Assembly: GCA_028702695.1 (NCBI GenBank)
Contig: JAQVOH010000001.1
Span: forward strand, 71,756 to 135,755
DNA length: 64,000 bases
From: Desulfotomaculaceae bacterium
GTDB taxonomy: Bacteria; Bacillota; Desulfotomaculia; Desulfotomaculales; Pelotomaculaceae
Direction: 5' to 3'
Shown here piece after piece: positions 45,276-54,230 of the stretch (the first letter of the stretch is position 1; the number at the start of each line of letters is the position of its first letter). The position numbers were made by a program, and so were the translations under genes. Under the pieces are notes generated by a model, which was not told the origin of the DNA, ran no database searches, and was given only the letters and a program-made list of their open reading frames with translations.

Positions 45276-46018
45276 TAGACAGCTTGATTGAATTTGAACA
45301 AGTTCATAAAGCCCTGGGACAGACCAGGGTTCTGGATGATTTTTCTTTTTCCGCCGGTAAAAACAAGATATTTTGCATCATCGGTCCTTCGGGCTGCGGT
45401 AAAACAACTATTCTGCAACTCATGGCCGGGCTGGAACAGCCCGATGCCGGACATATTACCGGGTTGGCTGGGCAGCGGGTAAGCTATGTATTTCAAGAAC
45501 CAAGGTTATTACCCTGGAAAACGGTAGCCGGGAACCTGGATTTTGTACTTCGGGATGTGGTCACTCCGGCCGAAAGGCAGAAACTCATTAAGGGTTACCT
45601 CAGCACGATGGGACTGTATGAATATCGTGACAGCTATCCCAAAGCCCTCAGCGGGGGTATGAAACAGCGCCTTGCCATCTGCCGGGCCTTTGCCTTCCCG
45701 CACGACCTGCTGCTCCTTGACGAACCCTTTAAGTCTCTGGACATGCCCCTGCGGCTGGGCCTGGTACGGTACGTGGTTAAAATGTGGCAGGCTGCCCCCC
45801 GCACCATTGTCTTCGTTACCCACGATATCATGGAAGCGCTGCTCCTAGGACACCAGATTATGGTTCTTTCAGCCAGGCCAACCGAAATCCGTGAGACTAT
45901 TGAGCTGGACCTGCCTCATGAGCAGCGTAACGTCGGCGAGGAACCGCTAACCTCACTTTACGCCAAAATGCTGGCTATGCTGGAAACTGAAAATAAAAAA
46001 TATTACCCGGGGCTGTGA
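45272..46018 (+). CDS. ABC transporter ATPase (SsuB/TauB type)
   Basis: 248 aa. Walker A GPSGCGKTT, Q-loop VFQEPRLLPW, signature ALSGGMKQR, Walker B LLLLDEP and H-loop FVTHDIMEA are present. The start overlaps the permease stop by 4 nt. Completes the importer; terminator at 46122-46151. Confidence 0.92.
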   Translation: MIDSLIEFEQVHKALGQTRVLDDFSFSAGKNKIFCIIGPSGCGKTTILQLMAGLEQPDAGHITGLAGQRVSYVFQEPRLLPWKTVAGNLDFVLRDVVTPAERQKLIKGYLSTMGLYEYRDSYPKALSGGMKQRLAICRAFAFPHDLLLLDEPFKSLDMPLRLGLVRYVVKMWQAAPRTIVFVTHDIMEALLLGHQIMVLSARPTEIRETIELDLPHEQRNVGEEPLTSLYAKMLAMLETENKKYYPGL

Positions 46019-46121
46019 TACATGGCCGCCCAACCTGTAAAATGCTGCTGTGAAACCTTCGACGCTTCTATTTATGGCTGCCCTATCTTTAGCCTGCGGG
46101 ATCATTTTGGTAAACTAAATA

Positions 46122-46151
46122 AGGGGGCTGTTTTTGACAGCTCCCTTTTTC
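46122..46151 (+). terminator. Terminator after the SsuABC-like operon
   Basis: GGGGGCTGT-TTTTG-ACAGCTCCC (one G-T pair) followed by TTTTTC; it also ends close to the convergent zinc-ribbon gene. Confidence 0.75.
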
Positions 46152-46169
46152 AAGACTTATTTTCATGTT

Positions 46170-46490
46170 TTAGTCAGCGTAACGACGGTAATTACGGAAG
46201 CAATCACTGCAGTAGACAGGCTTGGATCCATCAGGCTGGAATGGCACCCTGGCTATCTGACCACAGTCATTGCAGGTTGCCTCATACATCTGCCGATCCT
46301 GCCTGTTGCCCTGTCCACCAGTGAACCTTCCCTGTTCACGACCACGGCTGTTCTTACGGGCAGCCCTGCAGGAGGGACACCTGGTAGGCTCGTTGGTAAA
46401 GCCTTTCTCGGCAAAAAACTCCTGTTCACCCGCTGTGAATTCAAATTCACTGCCACAATCCTTGCATAACAATGTTTTGCCTGTAAACAC
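46170..46490 (-). CDS. Double zinc-ribbon protein
   Basis: 106 aa. First ribbon: CKDCGSEFEF…RCPSCRAARK; linker rich in Arg, Gln and Gly; second ribbon: CNDCGQIARVPF…YCSDCFRNYR. This matches the CxxC-x-CxxC family with zinc ribbons seen in many Chloroflexi and Firmicutes, nucleic acid-binding by guess. GTG start with AAAGGAGATG upstream. Confidence 0.88.
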   Translation of the reverse strand: MFTGKTLLCKDCGSEFEFTAGEQEFFAEKGFTNEPTRCPSCRAARKNSRGREQGRFTGGQGNRQDRQMYEATCNDCGQIARVPFQPDGSKPVYCSDCFRNYRRYAD

Positions 46491-46499
46491 GAAAACATC

Positions 46500-47040
46500 T
46501 CCTTTCTTAGAATGCTCTGCACGGACGGATTATCAACCCTAATCAGGAGATGTCTATCGATCTTTAGCAGGCCTTCACATTATATCATTTTCACTAACCA
46601 TTTAAAACCTTAAACCCCGTATTAAGTAAAATATTTTGAATTGCAGGTAATTGTCTGTTATTGCGATAAACAGTATGCGGGGACACCATATTTATATATA
46701 ATTGACATGACCTTTTACCTCATGTTCAATTTAAATTAGAAACGGGTCAGCTGAAGCTACCATGCTTGAACCGTATTAATCGACAAAATTCAATAACAGT
46801 TAACAAAACTACGGAAGTTAAGTCCTTATTAATATGGGCAGCCCCTGGATTGCCACGACAGCGGTTGGCGCCGGGGCTCTCAGTTACAGTGCCCAAGGTA
46901 CAATCAACATCGAAGTGAACTCGTCCAGCTAAAGCTTGACATCAATACTTCGGTGGGGGAATCTACCCCCATCGAAGCGGAAAAGTGAACTCCCACTTAT
47001 AGAAGTGGGAGTCTTATACTTGGATAAACAATCTTTGAAA
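46500..47040. other. 540-nt spacer with mobile-element-like hairpins
   Basis: No solid gene. There is a perfect hairpin ACTCCCACTT-ATAG-AAGTGGGAGT (about 46990-47013) preceded by another (GGTGGGGG…CCCCCATC, about 46950-46970), a pattern seen at ends of IS200/IS605-type elements. The motif GCGGGGACACCAT (about 46678) resembles REP-type repeats. A 32-codon ORF at 46834-46932 (MGSPWIATTAVGAGALSYS…) has no ribosome site. This is probably a remnant of a mobile element. Confidence 0.4.
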
Positions 47041-47109
47041 TGTTATAATGGCATCAAGTAACATGTACTTGATAATGCTAAATACGATAAAGAGCAAGGA
47101 GTGTTTTTA

Positions 47110-47700
47110 ATGTGTCCTGAAAAAGGCGACTGGGATAAGGTTATTGAGTTCCACGGTCATAGCTGCCCTGGCGTAGCCACAGGTTATCACGTAGCCATGG
47201 TTGCTTTGCAAAAGCTTCAGGCCATACGAGCCGGCGATGAAGAACTGGTCGCTATTGTAGAAAATGATTCCTGCGGCGTAGACGCCATCCAGGTTTTGAC
47301 CGGGTGCACCTTCGGCAAAGGAAACCTTATCTTTAACGACTTAGGGAAACAGGTCTACACCTTTGCCTGCCGCAACAGCGGCCGTGCTGTACGGGTTGCT
47401 GTCAAAGGTTCGGTCAGAAGCCAGGACCCTTCATTTGAAGAGCTCAGAGACAAAGTATACGGCGGGACTGCCTCAGAGCAAGAGCGTAAAGCTTTCCACG
47501 ACCACCAGCAGTCTCGCATCCGCTATATCCTGGATCTGCCCGACGACGAATTTTGCGAGATCTGGGAGATTAAAATCGAATTTCCCGCTAAGGCCAGTAT
47601 TTATGATTCTTACAACTGCGCCAAATGCGGTGAGCAGGTCATGGAGCCACGTGCCCGGGTTAAAGGTGGCATGATTGTCTGCCTGCCTTGCTCAGAATAA
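47110..47700 (+). CDS. FmdE-family protein
   Basis: 196 aa. The FmdE domain has EFHGHSCPGVATGYHVAM and a later ENDSCGVDAIQVLTGCTFGKGN, which hold the cysteine/His metal site, and a C-terminal zinc ribbon (CAKCGEQVM…CLPCSE). First described with formylmethanofuran dehydrogenase but widespread in bacteria without that pathway, often with Mo/W enzymes. ATG 47110 after AAGGAG. It is upstream of the TPP riboswitch and separate from it. Confidence 0.9.
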   Translation: MCPEKGDWDKVIEFHGHSCPGVATGYHVAMVALQKLQAIRAGDEELVAIVENDSCGVDAIQVLTGCTFGKGNLIFNDLGKQVYTFACRNSGRAVRVAVKGSVRSQDPSFEELRDKVYGGTASEQERKAFHDHQQSRIRYILDLPDDEFCEIWEIKIEFPAKASIYDSYNCAKCGEQVMEPRARVKGGMIVCLPCSE

Positions 47701-47802
47701 ACCACAAAAATATAAAATTAATTTGATTTTTATGTATTTATTGGATATGATTAAACCTATAAGTGATTAGTAAATCAATATATTAAATTGTCAAGATAAG
47801 TT

Positions 47803-47897
47803 GTATATCAAGCGGGGAGCTGAAGCAATTCGGCTGAGAAAGAACTTGGTTCTGACCCACAGACCTGATCTGGGTAATGCCAGCGTAGGGACAAGCA
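47803..47897 (+). promoter_or_regulatory. TPP (thi-box) riboswitch
   Basis: It has the full set of conserved blocks: CGGGGAGCT, GGCTGAGA, GACCC, ACCTGATCTGGGTAATGCCAGCGTAGGGA. The P1 arms close around GGGACAAGC. It controls the thiamine-linked genes downstream; TPP binding should favour the terminator at 47924-47960. Confidence 0.97.
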
Positions 47898-47923
47898 AGA
47901 TCGTGCTTTAAGTTTGCGCGTTC

Positions 47924-47960
47924 AGGCCTTTTGCCCACAGGCATAAAGGCCTAATTTAAT
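47924..47960 (+). terminator. Riboswitch expression-platform hairpin
   Basis: AGGCCTTTTGCC-CACA-GGCATAAAGGCCT then AATTTAATTT, just before the AAGGAGG of the first gene. This is the likely transcription-attenuation stem. Confidence 0.7.
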
Positions 47961-47980
47961 TTAAGGAGGTGTTGTCGGCA

Positions 47981-48265
47981 ATGCTTTGCAACGTCAGTCT
48001 GCAGGTTATTCCCATCGTACCCGAGGCAGAAGTATACCCGGTAGTTGACAAGGTTATTGACCTGATCAGGGAATCCGGCGTCAATTATGTTGTCGGTCCC
48101 ATGGAGACAACGATGGAAGGAGAACTTGACCTGCTCCTGGGGATTGTAGCCAGGGCGCAGGAGGTCTGCTTGCAAAACGGGGCCACTCGTGTCCTGTCGG
48201 TGGTTAAGATAGACTGTAAGGCAGGTGGTGTCACGATTGAGGAGAAAATTAACAAGTATCGCTAA
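47981..48265 (+). CDS. MTH1187/YkoF-like thiamine-binding protein
   Basis: 94 aa, ferredoxin-like fold of the Thiamine_BP family (NVSLQVIPIV, NYVVGPMETTMEGE, VLSVVKIDCK). It binds thiamine or its pyrimidine part. ATG 47981 is 9 nt after GGAGGTG. First gene under the TPP riboswitch and overlapping the permease gene. Confidence 0.9.
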   Translation: MLCNVSLQVIPIVPEAEVYPVVDKVIDLIRESGVNYVVGPMETTMEGELDLLLGIVARAQEVCLQNGATRVLSVVKIDCKAGGVTIEEKINKYR

Positions 48266-49016
48266 CGGTGCAGTCCCGCTGGGGTTTGTAGTCTTGTTGC
48301 TGGTCACGTGGGAATACCTGGTGCGGTGGAAAGCCGTACAGGAATGGATTTTGCCCGGGCCTGTGCTCATAGCCAGGACCCTGGCCGGCAACCTGCCCTT
48401 AATCCTTAAACACACGCAAACCACGCTGATGGAATGCCTGGCAGGTTTTGCCCTGGCCATCGTCTTATCCTTTATTCTCGCGTTCGTCATGGACGAGGTA
48501 CCCCTTCTGAGGAGAGCTTTATACCCCCTGCTTATCGCCTCCCAGACCGTCCCGATCATATCAGTGGCCCCACTTTTTATCATCTGGTTCGGGTACGGCA
48601 TCATGCCCAAAATTATCGTAGTCATCCTGGTCTGTTTCTTTCCGATTGCTTTAAGCCTGCTGGGGGGTCTGGCGGCTGTAGACAGGGAGTACCTCGAACT
48701 CTTCAGGTCTATGAAAGCAACCCGGCTGGATATTTTTCGGATGGTCAAGCTACCTCTGGCGCTGCCTTCCTTCTTTTCCGGGCTGAAGATAGCTGCGTCT
48801 TACAGCGTCATGGGGGCGATCATCGGCGAGTGGTTGGGTGCTAAGGCGGGATTGGGCATGTACATGACCGTTGCCCAGCGCTCATTCCAGGTTGACCGCG
48901 TTTTTGCAGCCATTCTGACCATCACCGCCTTAAGCGCGGCCTTGTTTGCGCTGGTAGCCCTTATTGAAAGACTGGTCATTCCCTGGAATAGGTTAACAGA
49001 ATGGAGAGATTCATAA
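48225..49016 (+). CDS. thiX: Thiamine-precursor ABC permease (ThiX-like)
   Basis: 263 aa, six or so membrane segments, EAA loop ELFRSMKATRLDIFRMVKLP. The C-terminal block is GAIIGEWLGAKAGLGMYM. The GTG start lies in the end of the thiamine-binding gene; the TAA overlaps the next ATG. Role assigned from the TPP riboswitch and the ThiY-like neighbour. Confidence 0.88.
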   Translation: MVSRLRRKLTSIANGAVPLGFVVLLLVTWEYLVRWKAVQEWILPGPVLIARTLAGNLPLILKHTQTTLMECLAGFALAIVLSFILAFVMDEVPLLRRALYPLLIASQTVPIISVAPLFIIWFGYGIMPKIIVVILVCFFPIALSLLGGLAAVDREYLELFRSMKATRLDIFRMVKLPLALPSFFSGLKIAASYSVMGAIIGEWLGAKAGLGMYMTVAQRSFQVDRVFAAILTITALSAALFALVALIERLVIPWNRLTEWRDS

Positions 49017-50008
49017 TGAAAAAAGTATTTGTGGCCGCTGTGGTATTAACACTCCTGCTGACCCTTACGGCAGGCTGCGACGATAATAAGGCACAAGAGG
49101 AAAAACCTCTTATAAAGGTTTCGGTAATCCTGGACTGGACTCCAAACACCAACCATACCGGAGTCTATGTCGCCCAAAAACAAGGGTACTATAAGGAACA
49201 GGGACTGGATGTTGAGATTGTACAGCCCAGTGCAGGTGGAGCGACCCAGTTGGTCGCGTCGGGTCAGGGCGATTTTGGCTTCAGCTATCAGGAAGAGATA
49301 ACCATCGCCAGGACCAAGGACATCCCCGTCAAGGCGCTGGCGGCCGTCATTCAGCACAACACCTCCGGCTTTGCCTCACCTGTGGCGAAAGGAATCAAGA
49401 GTCCCAATGATTTTGAGGGCAAGAAGTATGGCGGTTGGGGTTCTCCAGCAGAAGAAGCTATGCTTAAGGCTATAATGATCCAGGACAAAGCCGATTTCAA
49501 TAAAGTAGAGCTGATCAACATCGGATCGGCGGATTTTCTCACCAGCGTCAGTAAGGATATTGATTTCGCCTGGATTTTCAAGGGCTGGGACGGCATTCAG
49601 GCAGAGCTAAAGGGCGTACCCCTTAACTTTATATACTTAAGAGATTACAATGCAGCCCTGGATTTTTACACCCCGGTCTTGATTGCCAGCGAAGGTACGG
49701 TCAAGAACAACCCGGAACTGGTGACCGCTTTCATGCAAGCTACCGCGAGGGGCTATGAATACTGTATCAACGAACCGGAAAAAGCGGGCCAGGTACTGCT
49801 TGACAGTGTACCCGAGTTAAGCAAAGACCTGATTATGGCCAGCCAGCAGTACCTGGCCAAGGAATACCAGGGAGACGCCCCCCGCTGGGGTGAGATGACC
49901 GGCGAGCGATGGGAAAAATACGCCAACTGGATGTACTCCCAGAAGCTAATCGAAAAACCCCTAGACTATCAAGAGGCCTACACCAACCAATTCCTGCCCA
50001 AGGAGTAA
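49016..50008 (+). CDS. thiY: Thiamine-pyrimidine binding lipoprotein (ThiY/NMT1-like)
   Basis: About 330 aa lipoprotein (lipobox LTAGC) of the NMT1/THI5-like family; VILDWTPNTNHTGVYVAQKQGYY at the mature N-terminus is the signature, and it binds hydroxymethylpyrimidine or formylaminopyrimidine. ATG 49016 after GGAGAG; the listed start is five codons early. Third gene of the TPP-controlled unit. Confidence 0.92.
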   Translation: MKKVFVAAVVLTLLLTLTAGCDDNKAQEEKPLIKVSVILDWTPNTNHTGVYVAQKQGYYKEQGLDVEIVQPSAGGATQLVASGQGDFGFSYQEEITIARTKDIPVKALAAVIQHNTSGFASPVAKGIKSPNDFEGKKYGGWGSPAEEAMLKAIMIQDKADFNKVELINIGSADFLTSVSKDIDFAWIFKGWDGIQAELKGVPLNFIYLRDYNAALDFYTPVLIASEGTVKNNPELVTAFMQATARGYEYCINEPEKAGQVLLDSVPELSKDLIMASQQYLAKEYQGDAPRWGEMTGERWEKYANWMYSQKLIEKPLDYQEAYTNQFLPKE

Positions 50009-50013
50009 ACGCC

Positions 50014-50754
50014 TTGCCTAAAGTAGTTGCTGAAGGGATAAAGAAGACACTAGGAGGTGTTTTAACCCTCCAGGAAATAAATATCGAAGTAGAGGAACAC
50101 GCTATCGTCGGCATCCTGGGTCCGAGCGGCTGCGGGAAAAGCACACTCTTTAACATTATCGCGGGATTAATGAGGCCCGACCAGGGGAATGTTTACATAG
50201 AAGGAGCGGCTGTTACGGGGAACGCCGGCCTGGCCAGCTACATGCGCCAGAAGGACCTCCTGCTCCCTAACCTTAACGTCCTGGACAACGTCAGCATCCC
50301 CCTGGTTTTAAAGGGCATGCCTAAAAAAAAGGCCCGTTTGGAAGCTGAACAACACCTCAGCACATTCGGGCTGCAGGGCTTTGAGAACTATTATCCCAGC
50401 CAACTGTCCGGCGGTATGCGGCAGCGGGCGGCGCTTTTACGGACCTACCTTTATGCCAGCGGCATCTGGCTTCTGGATGAGCCGTTTGCATCGCTTGACG
50501 CCATTACCAAGAGGAAAATGCATACCTGGTTAATCCAGGTGCTGGGCCAATTCCAGCCAACGGTGCTGTTTATCACCCACGATGTAGACGAGGCTCTTTA
50601 CCTCTGCGATAAAATCTATGTGCTGTCGGAATGCCCGACCGTGGTCAAGTTGGAAGTTGAGGTACCCTTTTCCAGACCGCACCACAGCCACACCATTGTT
50701 GACCCGGCCTATGGGCCGGTGCGTGACACCATCATGGATGCCCTGTCAATCTAA
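50014..50754 (+). CDS. thiZ: Thiamine-precursor ABC ATPase (ThiZ-like)
   Basis: 246 aa with Walker A GPSGCGKST, signature QLSGGMRQR, Walker B IWLLDEP and H-loop FITHDVDEA. TTG 50014 lies after AAGGAGTAAACGCC; the listed start at 49909 runs through the thiY gene. Energises ThiXY. Confidence 0.92.
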   Translation: MPKVVAEGIKKTLGGVLTLQEINIEVEEHAIVGILGPSGCGKSTLFNIIAGLMRPDQGNVYIEGAAVTGNAGLASYMRQKDLLLPNLNVLDNVSIPLVLKGMPKKKARLEAEQHLSTFGLQGFENYYPSQLSGGMRQRAALLRTYLYASGIWLLDEPFASLDAITKRKMHTWLIQVLGQFQPTVLFITHDVDEALYLCDKIYVLSECPTVVKLEVEVPFSRPHHSHTIVDPAYGPVRDTIMDALSI

Positions 50755-51132
50755 ACAGCAACAGCCCAATATAAAATGTGAGTGTATCGCAAGGTAAAGG
50801 TCATTGCGGAACTGGTTCTCGAAAAGCCTCATGCGTAGTGGACCTGGGGGTATCCTCCGCTCTCTTCGCAATTCTCCATTAGTGCAACAAGAGCATCATG
50901 CCAACCGCATCTGCAGAGCTACGAGCTATTTACGAGCTATGCAACGCACCCAGGTGCTCCGAAACGCTTTCGGATACCCCCAAGCCCGCAACTCTTTGAG
51001 ACAGGTAAGGCAAATGACGTGAAATATGTCTCCCCATTGCCGCTCCCAAGTGTGGCATTTTCTTGGGTAGTTTGTGATTGAAGAATAATGGCTGTTTTAT
51101 TCATACATCTTTTACTCCGGAGGTTTTTACAG
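50755..51132. other. Spacer with an 11-bp inverted repeat spanning 138 nt
   Basis: TGGGGGTATCC at 50845-50855 has its exact inverted copy GGATACCCCCA at 50972-50982. The region between has short direct repeats (ACGAGCTATTTACGAGCTAT) and no ORF with a ribosome site. It could be a small non-autonomous element or an RNA structure. No target-site duplication is obvious. Confidence 0.4.
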
Positions 51133-51777
51133 TTGCAATTTCTGATCATGACCAATGGTGAGTATGGGGAACCGGACTGGTACCACAGGCAGTTAGATAA
51201 CTTTGACCGGATTATCTGTGTCGACGGCGCCGCCAGGCGGGCCAGAGCCCTCGGCATTACACCGGACTGGCTGGTCGGAGACATGGACTCCATCAATCCG
51301 GCGGACCGCACCCACATGGAACAGGCTGGAGTCTGCCTCAAGACCTTCCCCAAGCATAAAGACTACACCGACACCCAGCTAGCCTTGACTCTGGCCGTTG
51401 AAGAAGGCGCCGGCAAGCTGGTGGTCTGGGGCGGGACCGGCTCACGACTGGACCACACCATATCTAACATCTGCAGTGCCTCATGCTTCCTTGAAAGTGG
51501 TATTGAAGTTGTTTTTGACGCTCCCGCGGTCACGATCTACCTGATTAAAAACCGCCTTAGGCTGCCCGCCGCAGTGGGTGACACCGTGTCGCTGCTCGTA
51601 CTGGGCAACAGGGCCACCGGGGTGACACTGCAGGGGTTCGAGTATCCCCTACAGGAAGCGCTCTTGGAAGGCCGATGGCAGTGGGCGGTCTCTAACATGG
51701 TCACGGAGCACAACCCGGTTATAGAAGTCACTTCCGGATATTTGGCCGTTTTTCACTACAAGGCCCCGGTGGATTAA
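51133..51777 (+). CDS. thiN: Thiamine pyrophosphokinase
   Basis: Converts thiamine to TPP with ATP. 214 aa with GDMDSI, KHKDYTDTQLAL and WGGTGSRLDHT, the substrate and metal-site motifs. TTG 51133 has GGAGG upstream; the listed start is 15 codons early. Downstream of thiXYZ, but the 378-nt spacer suggests separate expression. Confidence 0.93.
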   Translation: MQFLIMTNGEYGEPDWYHRQLDNFDRIICVDGAARRARALGITPDWLVGDMDSINPADRTHMEQAGVCLKTFPKHKDYTDTQLALTLAVEEGAGKLVVWGGTGSRLDHTISNICSASCFLESGIEVVFDAPAVTIYLIKNRLRLPAAVGDTVSLLVLGNRATGVTLQGFEYPLQEALLEGRWQWAVSNMVTEHNPVIEVTSGYLAVFHYKAPVD

Positions 51778-52277
51778 ACCGGATGGATCCAAATCATGAT
51801 TTCCCTTACTAAGAGATTATTCCCTTTGAAAATGTACATAGAGTACTTCCCAAAAGAATGTGGTTGCGAATTCATTCGTACAATGCAAGCATATATCTCC
51901 AAAAAGTACGGTACTATCGCACCGGTGTGATCCAAAATCAACCGCTTTTTTGGGTTTTCATATTATGATGGCGCCGCGATAGCGTCCTTCATGTCAAAGA
52001 TAAGAAACCTTCCAGGATATCTCACAACTCCCAGGAGGTTTCTTATTTGTTTAGTATATCCATAGAAAAACTTTTTCTTGTCTGTATTTTTATAATAATT
52101 ATCACCTAGTTTACAATTTAATTTCATGTTAAACTATTTTTTGTCGGATATAATCAAACGGAATAAGATTTTGTAGCAATTTGTTCGTCGGGCATCATCG
52201 TGGAAACATTTGTTTGCAGTGAGGAACCAAGTTATATGCTAATATATTAGGCAAAGGATGATTAGGAGGAAAATATC
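51778..52277 (+). terminator. 500-nt spacer with terminator before bcd
   Basis: No gene supported. At 52000-52046 ATAAGAAACCT…AGGTTTCTTAT forms a terminator stem with an inner CC/GG and a following TTTG. The bcd promoter should be in 52060-52260, which is AT-rich. Confidence 0.7.
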
Positions 52278-53417
52278 ATGGACTTTGCTTTATCACCTAA
52301 GCATGAAATGATGAAGTCAATGTTCAGGGAATTTGCTGAAAAAGAAGTGGCTCCACTAGCCGCAGAGCTGGATGAAAAGTCTGAATTTTCCTGGGATTTA
52401 TTTAGAAAAATGGGGCAAATCGGGATGTTTGGTATACCTTATCCCCGGGAATATGGCGGAGCCGGAGCGGACTATCTGACTTTCGTATTGGCTTGTGAGG
52501 AAATTGGCCACGCTTGTACTTCATCGGCTATGCTTTTAAATGGTCAGAATTCCATAAATAGCGGACCAATTTATAAACACGGCACAGAAGAGCAAAAAAG
52601 GCAGTACTTAGTACCTATTATCACAGGTAAAGCCCTGGGAGCCTTTTGCCTGACAGAAGCCGATGCGGGAACAGACGCTTCCAACCAACAGACAACAGCT
52701 GTATTGGATGGCTCTGAGTGGGTCATTGATGGAACCAAAATGTTCATAACCAATGCGGGTTTAGCTGATATATATATTATCATGGCCACGACTGACAACA
52801 GCAAAGGCTTGAAAGGCATAAGCGCTTTTGTTGTGGGAAAAGATACACCCGGCCTTTCCTTCGGGAAAAAAGAAAACAAAATGGGGGTAAGGGCTTCCCA
52901 TACTGCAGAAGTAATCTTGCAGGACTGCCGGGTTCCCAAGGAAAACCTACTTGGCAAAGAAGGAGAGGGCTTAAAGATTGCGCTGCAAAACCTGGACAGC
53001 GGCAGGATAGGCGTAGGAGCTATCTCTTTGGGTATCGCTCAGGCTGCTCTTGATGAGTCAACTAAATATGCCAAAGAGCGCCAGCAGTTCGGGCGACCTA
53101 TTGGTGCAAACCAGGCTATCCAATGGATGATTGCCGATATGGCAACTGAAATTGAAGCGGCAAGATATCTTGTTTACAGGGCAGCATGGCTAAGGGATCA
53201 GAAAAAAGCCCACTCCAAAGAAGCTTCCATGGCCAAGCTATATGCTTCGGAATTGGCCATGAGGGCAAGCGTAAAAGCCGTACAGATCCATGGCGGGTAT
53301 GGATATATGAAGGAATACAAAGTAGAGCGCCTGATGCGGGATGCCAAGGTTTGTGAAATCTTTGAAGGAACATCCGAGGTCCAGCGCATGGTTATCTCCC
53401 GCGCAGCCTTGCAATAG
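52278..53417 (+). CDS. bcd: Acyl-CoA dehydrogenase, butyryl-CoA dehydrogenase type
   Basis: 379 aa FAD enzyme. AFCLTEADAGTDASN and KMFITNAG are FAD/substrate motifs, and the catalytic Glu is in IFEGTSEVQRMVISR near the C-terminus. AGGAGG lies before ATG. With the EtfBA genes next to it, it is the Bcd/Etf complex, which can bifurcate electrons from NADH to crotonyl-CoA and ferredoxin. Confidence 0.94.
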   Translation: MDFALSPKHEMMKSMFREFAEKEVAPLAAELDEKSEFSWDLFRKMGQIGMFGIPYPREYGGAGADYLTFVLACEEIGHACTSSAMLLNGQNSINSGPIYKHGTEEQKRQYLVPIITGKALGAFCLTEADAGTDASNQQTTAVLDGSEWVIDGTKMFITNAGLADIYIIMATTDNSKGLKGISAFVVGKDTPGLSFGKKENKMGVRASHTAEVILQDCRVPKENLLGKEGEGLKIALQNLDSGRIGVGAISLGIAQAALDESTKYAKERQQFGRPIGANQAIQWMIADMATEIEAARYLVYRAAWLRDQKKAHSKEASMAKLYASELAMRASVKAVQIHGGYGYMKEYKVERLMRDAKVCEIFEGTSEVQRMVISRAALQ

Positions 53418-53429
53418 GGAAGGTAAAAA

Positions 53430-54218
53430 ATGCAAATAATCGTTTGCTTAAAACAAGTCCCCAACACTAATGAAGTTAAATTTGATACTAAAACGGGAAC
53501 TCTTATCAGGGATGGAGTTGCCAGTATCATCAACCCCGACGACAGGAATGCCCTTGAGGAAGCAATAAGGCTCAAAGAACTGAAAGGCGGAACCGTGACC
53601 GCCATCACCATGGGTCCACCCCAGGCCGACTATGCTTTAAGGGAAGCCCTGGCCATGGGAGCAGACGAGGCTATTCTACTATCCGACCGGGCTTTTGCCG
53701 GCGCCGATACTTGGGCCACCTCCCTCACCCTGGCTCAGGCTATCAAAAAGATTGGCCACTACGACCTGATTTTCTGTGGGAGACAGGCTATCGACGGCGA
53801 TACTGCGCAGGTAGGCCCGGAACTGGCTGAACATTTGGACCTGCCCCAGGTTACTTATGTCAAGAAGATAATTTCTATGGATAGCGATAAAGCTGTCGTG
53901 GAAAGAGCTCTGGAAGACGGCTATGAGGTTATTGAAGTAACCCTTCCTGCGGTTTTAACCGCTGTTAAGGAATTAAACACCCCGCGCTATGCCACGACCT
54001 CCGGGATTGTGGACGCTTTTGACGTCAAAAAAATAACGGTATGGGGAATGACTCAACTGGATATTGCCACCGGGCTCGTAGGTCTAAACGCTTCGCCAAC
54101 TAAAGTCAAAAGGACCTTCAGTCCTGCGGTAAAAGGTGATGTAAAATTTTTAACAGGTAGCATTAAAGAGACCGTGCAAACTCTGCTAAAGGAACTTCAG
54201 GCAAAACATGTATTATAG
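53430..54218 (+). CDS. etfB: Electron transfer flavoprotein subunit beta
   Basis: 262 aa with MQIIVCLKQVPNTNEVKFD and FCGRQAIDGDTAQVGP, typical of the beta subunit. 12 nt after bcd. Holds the AMP/FAD-binding core of the Etf. Confidence 0.95.
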   Translation: MQIIVCLKQVPNTNEVKFDTKTGTLIRDGVASIINPDDRNALEEAIRLKELKGGTVTAITMGPPQADYALREALAMGADEAILLSDRAFAGADTWATSLTLAQAIKKIGHYDLIFCGRQAIDGDTAQVGPELAEHLDLPQVTYVKKIISMDSDKAVVERALEDGYEVIEVTLPAVLTAVKELNTPRYATTSGIVDAFDVKKITVWGMTQLDIATGLVGLNASPTKVKRTFSPAVKGDVKFLTGSIKETVQTLLKELQAKHVL

Positions 54219-54230
54219 AGAGGCAAAATC

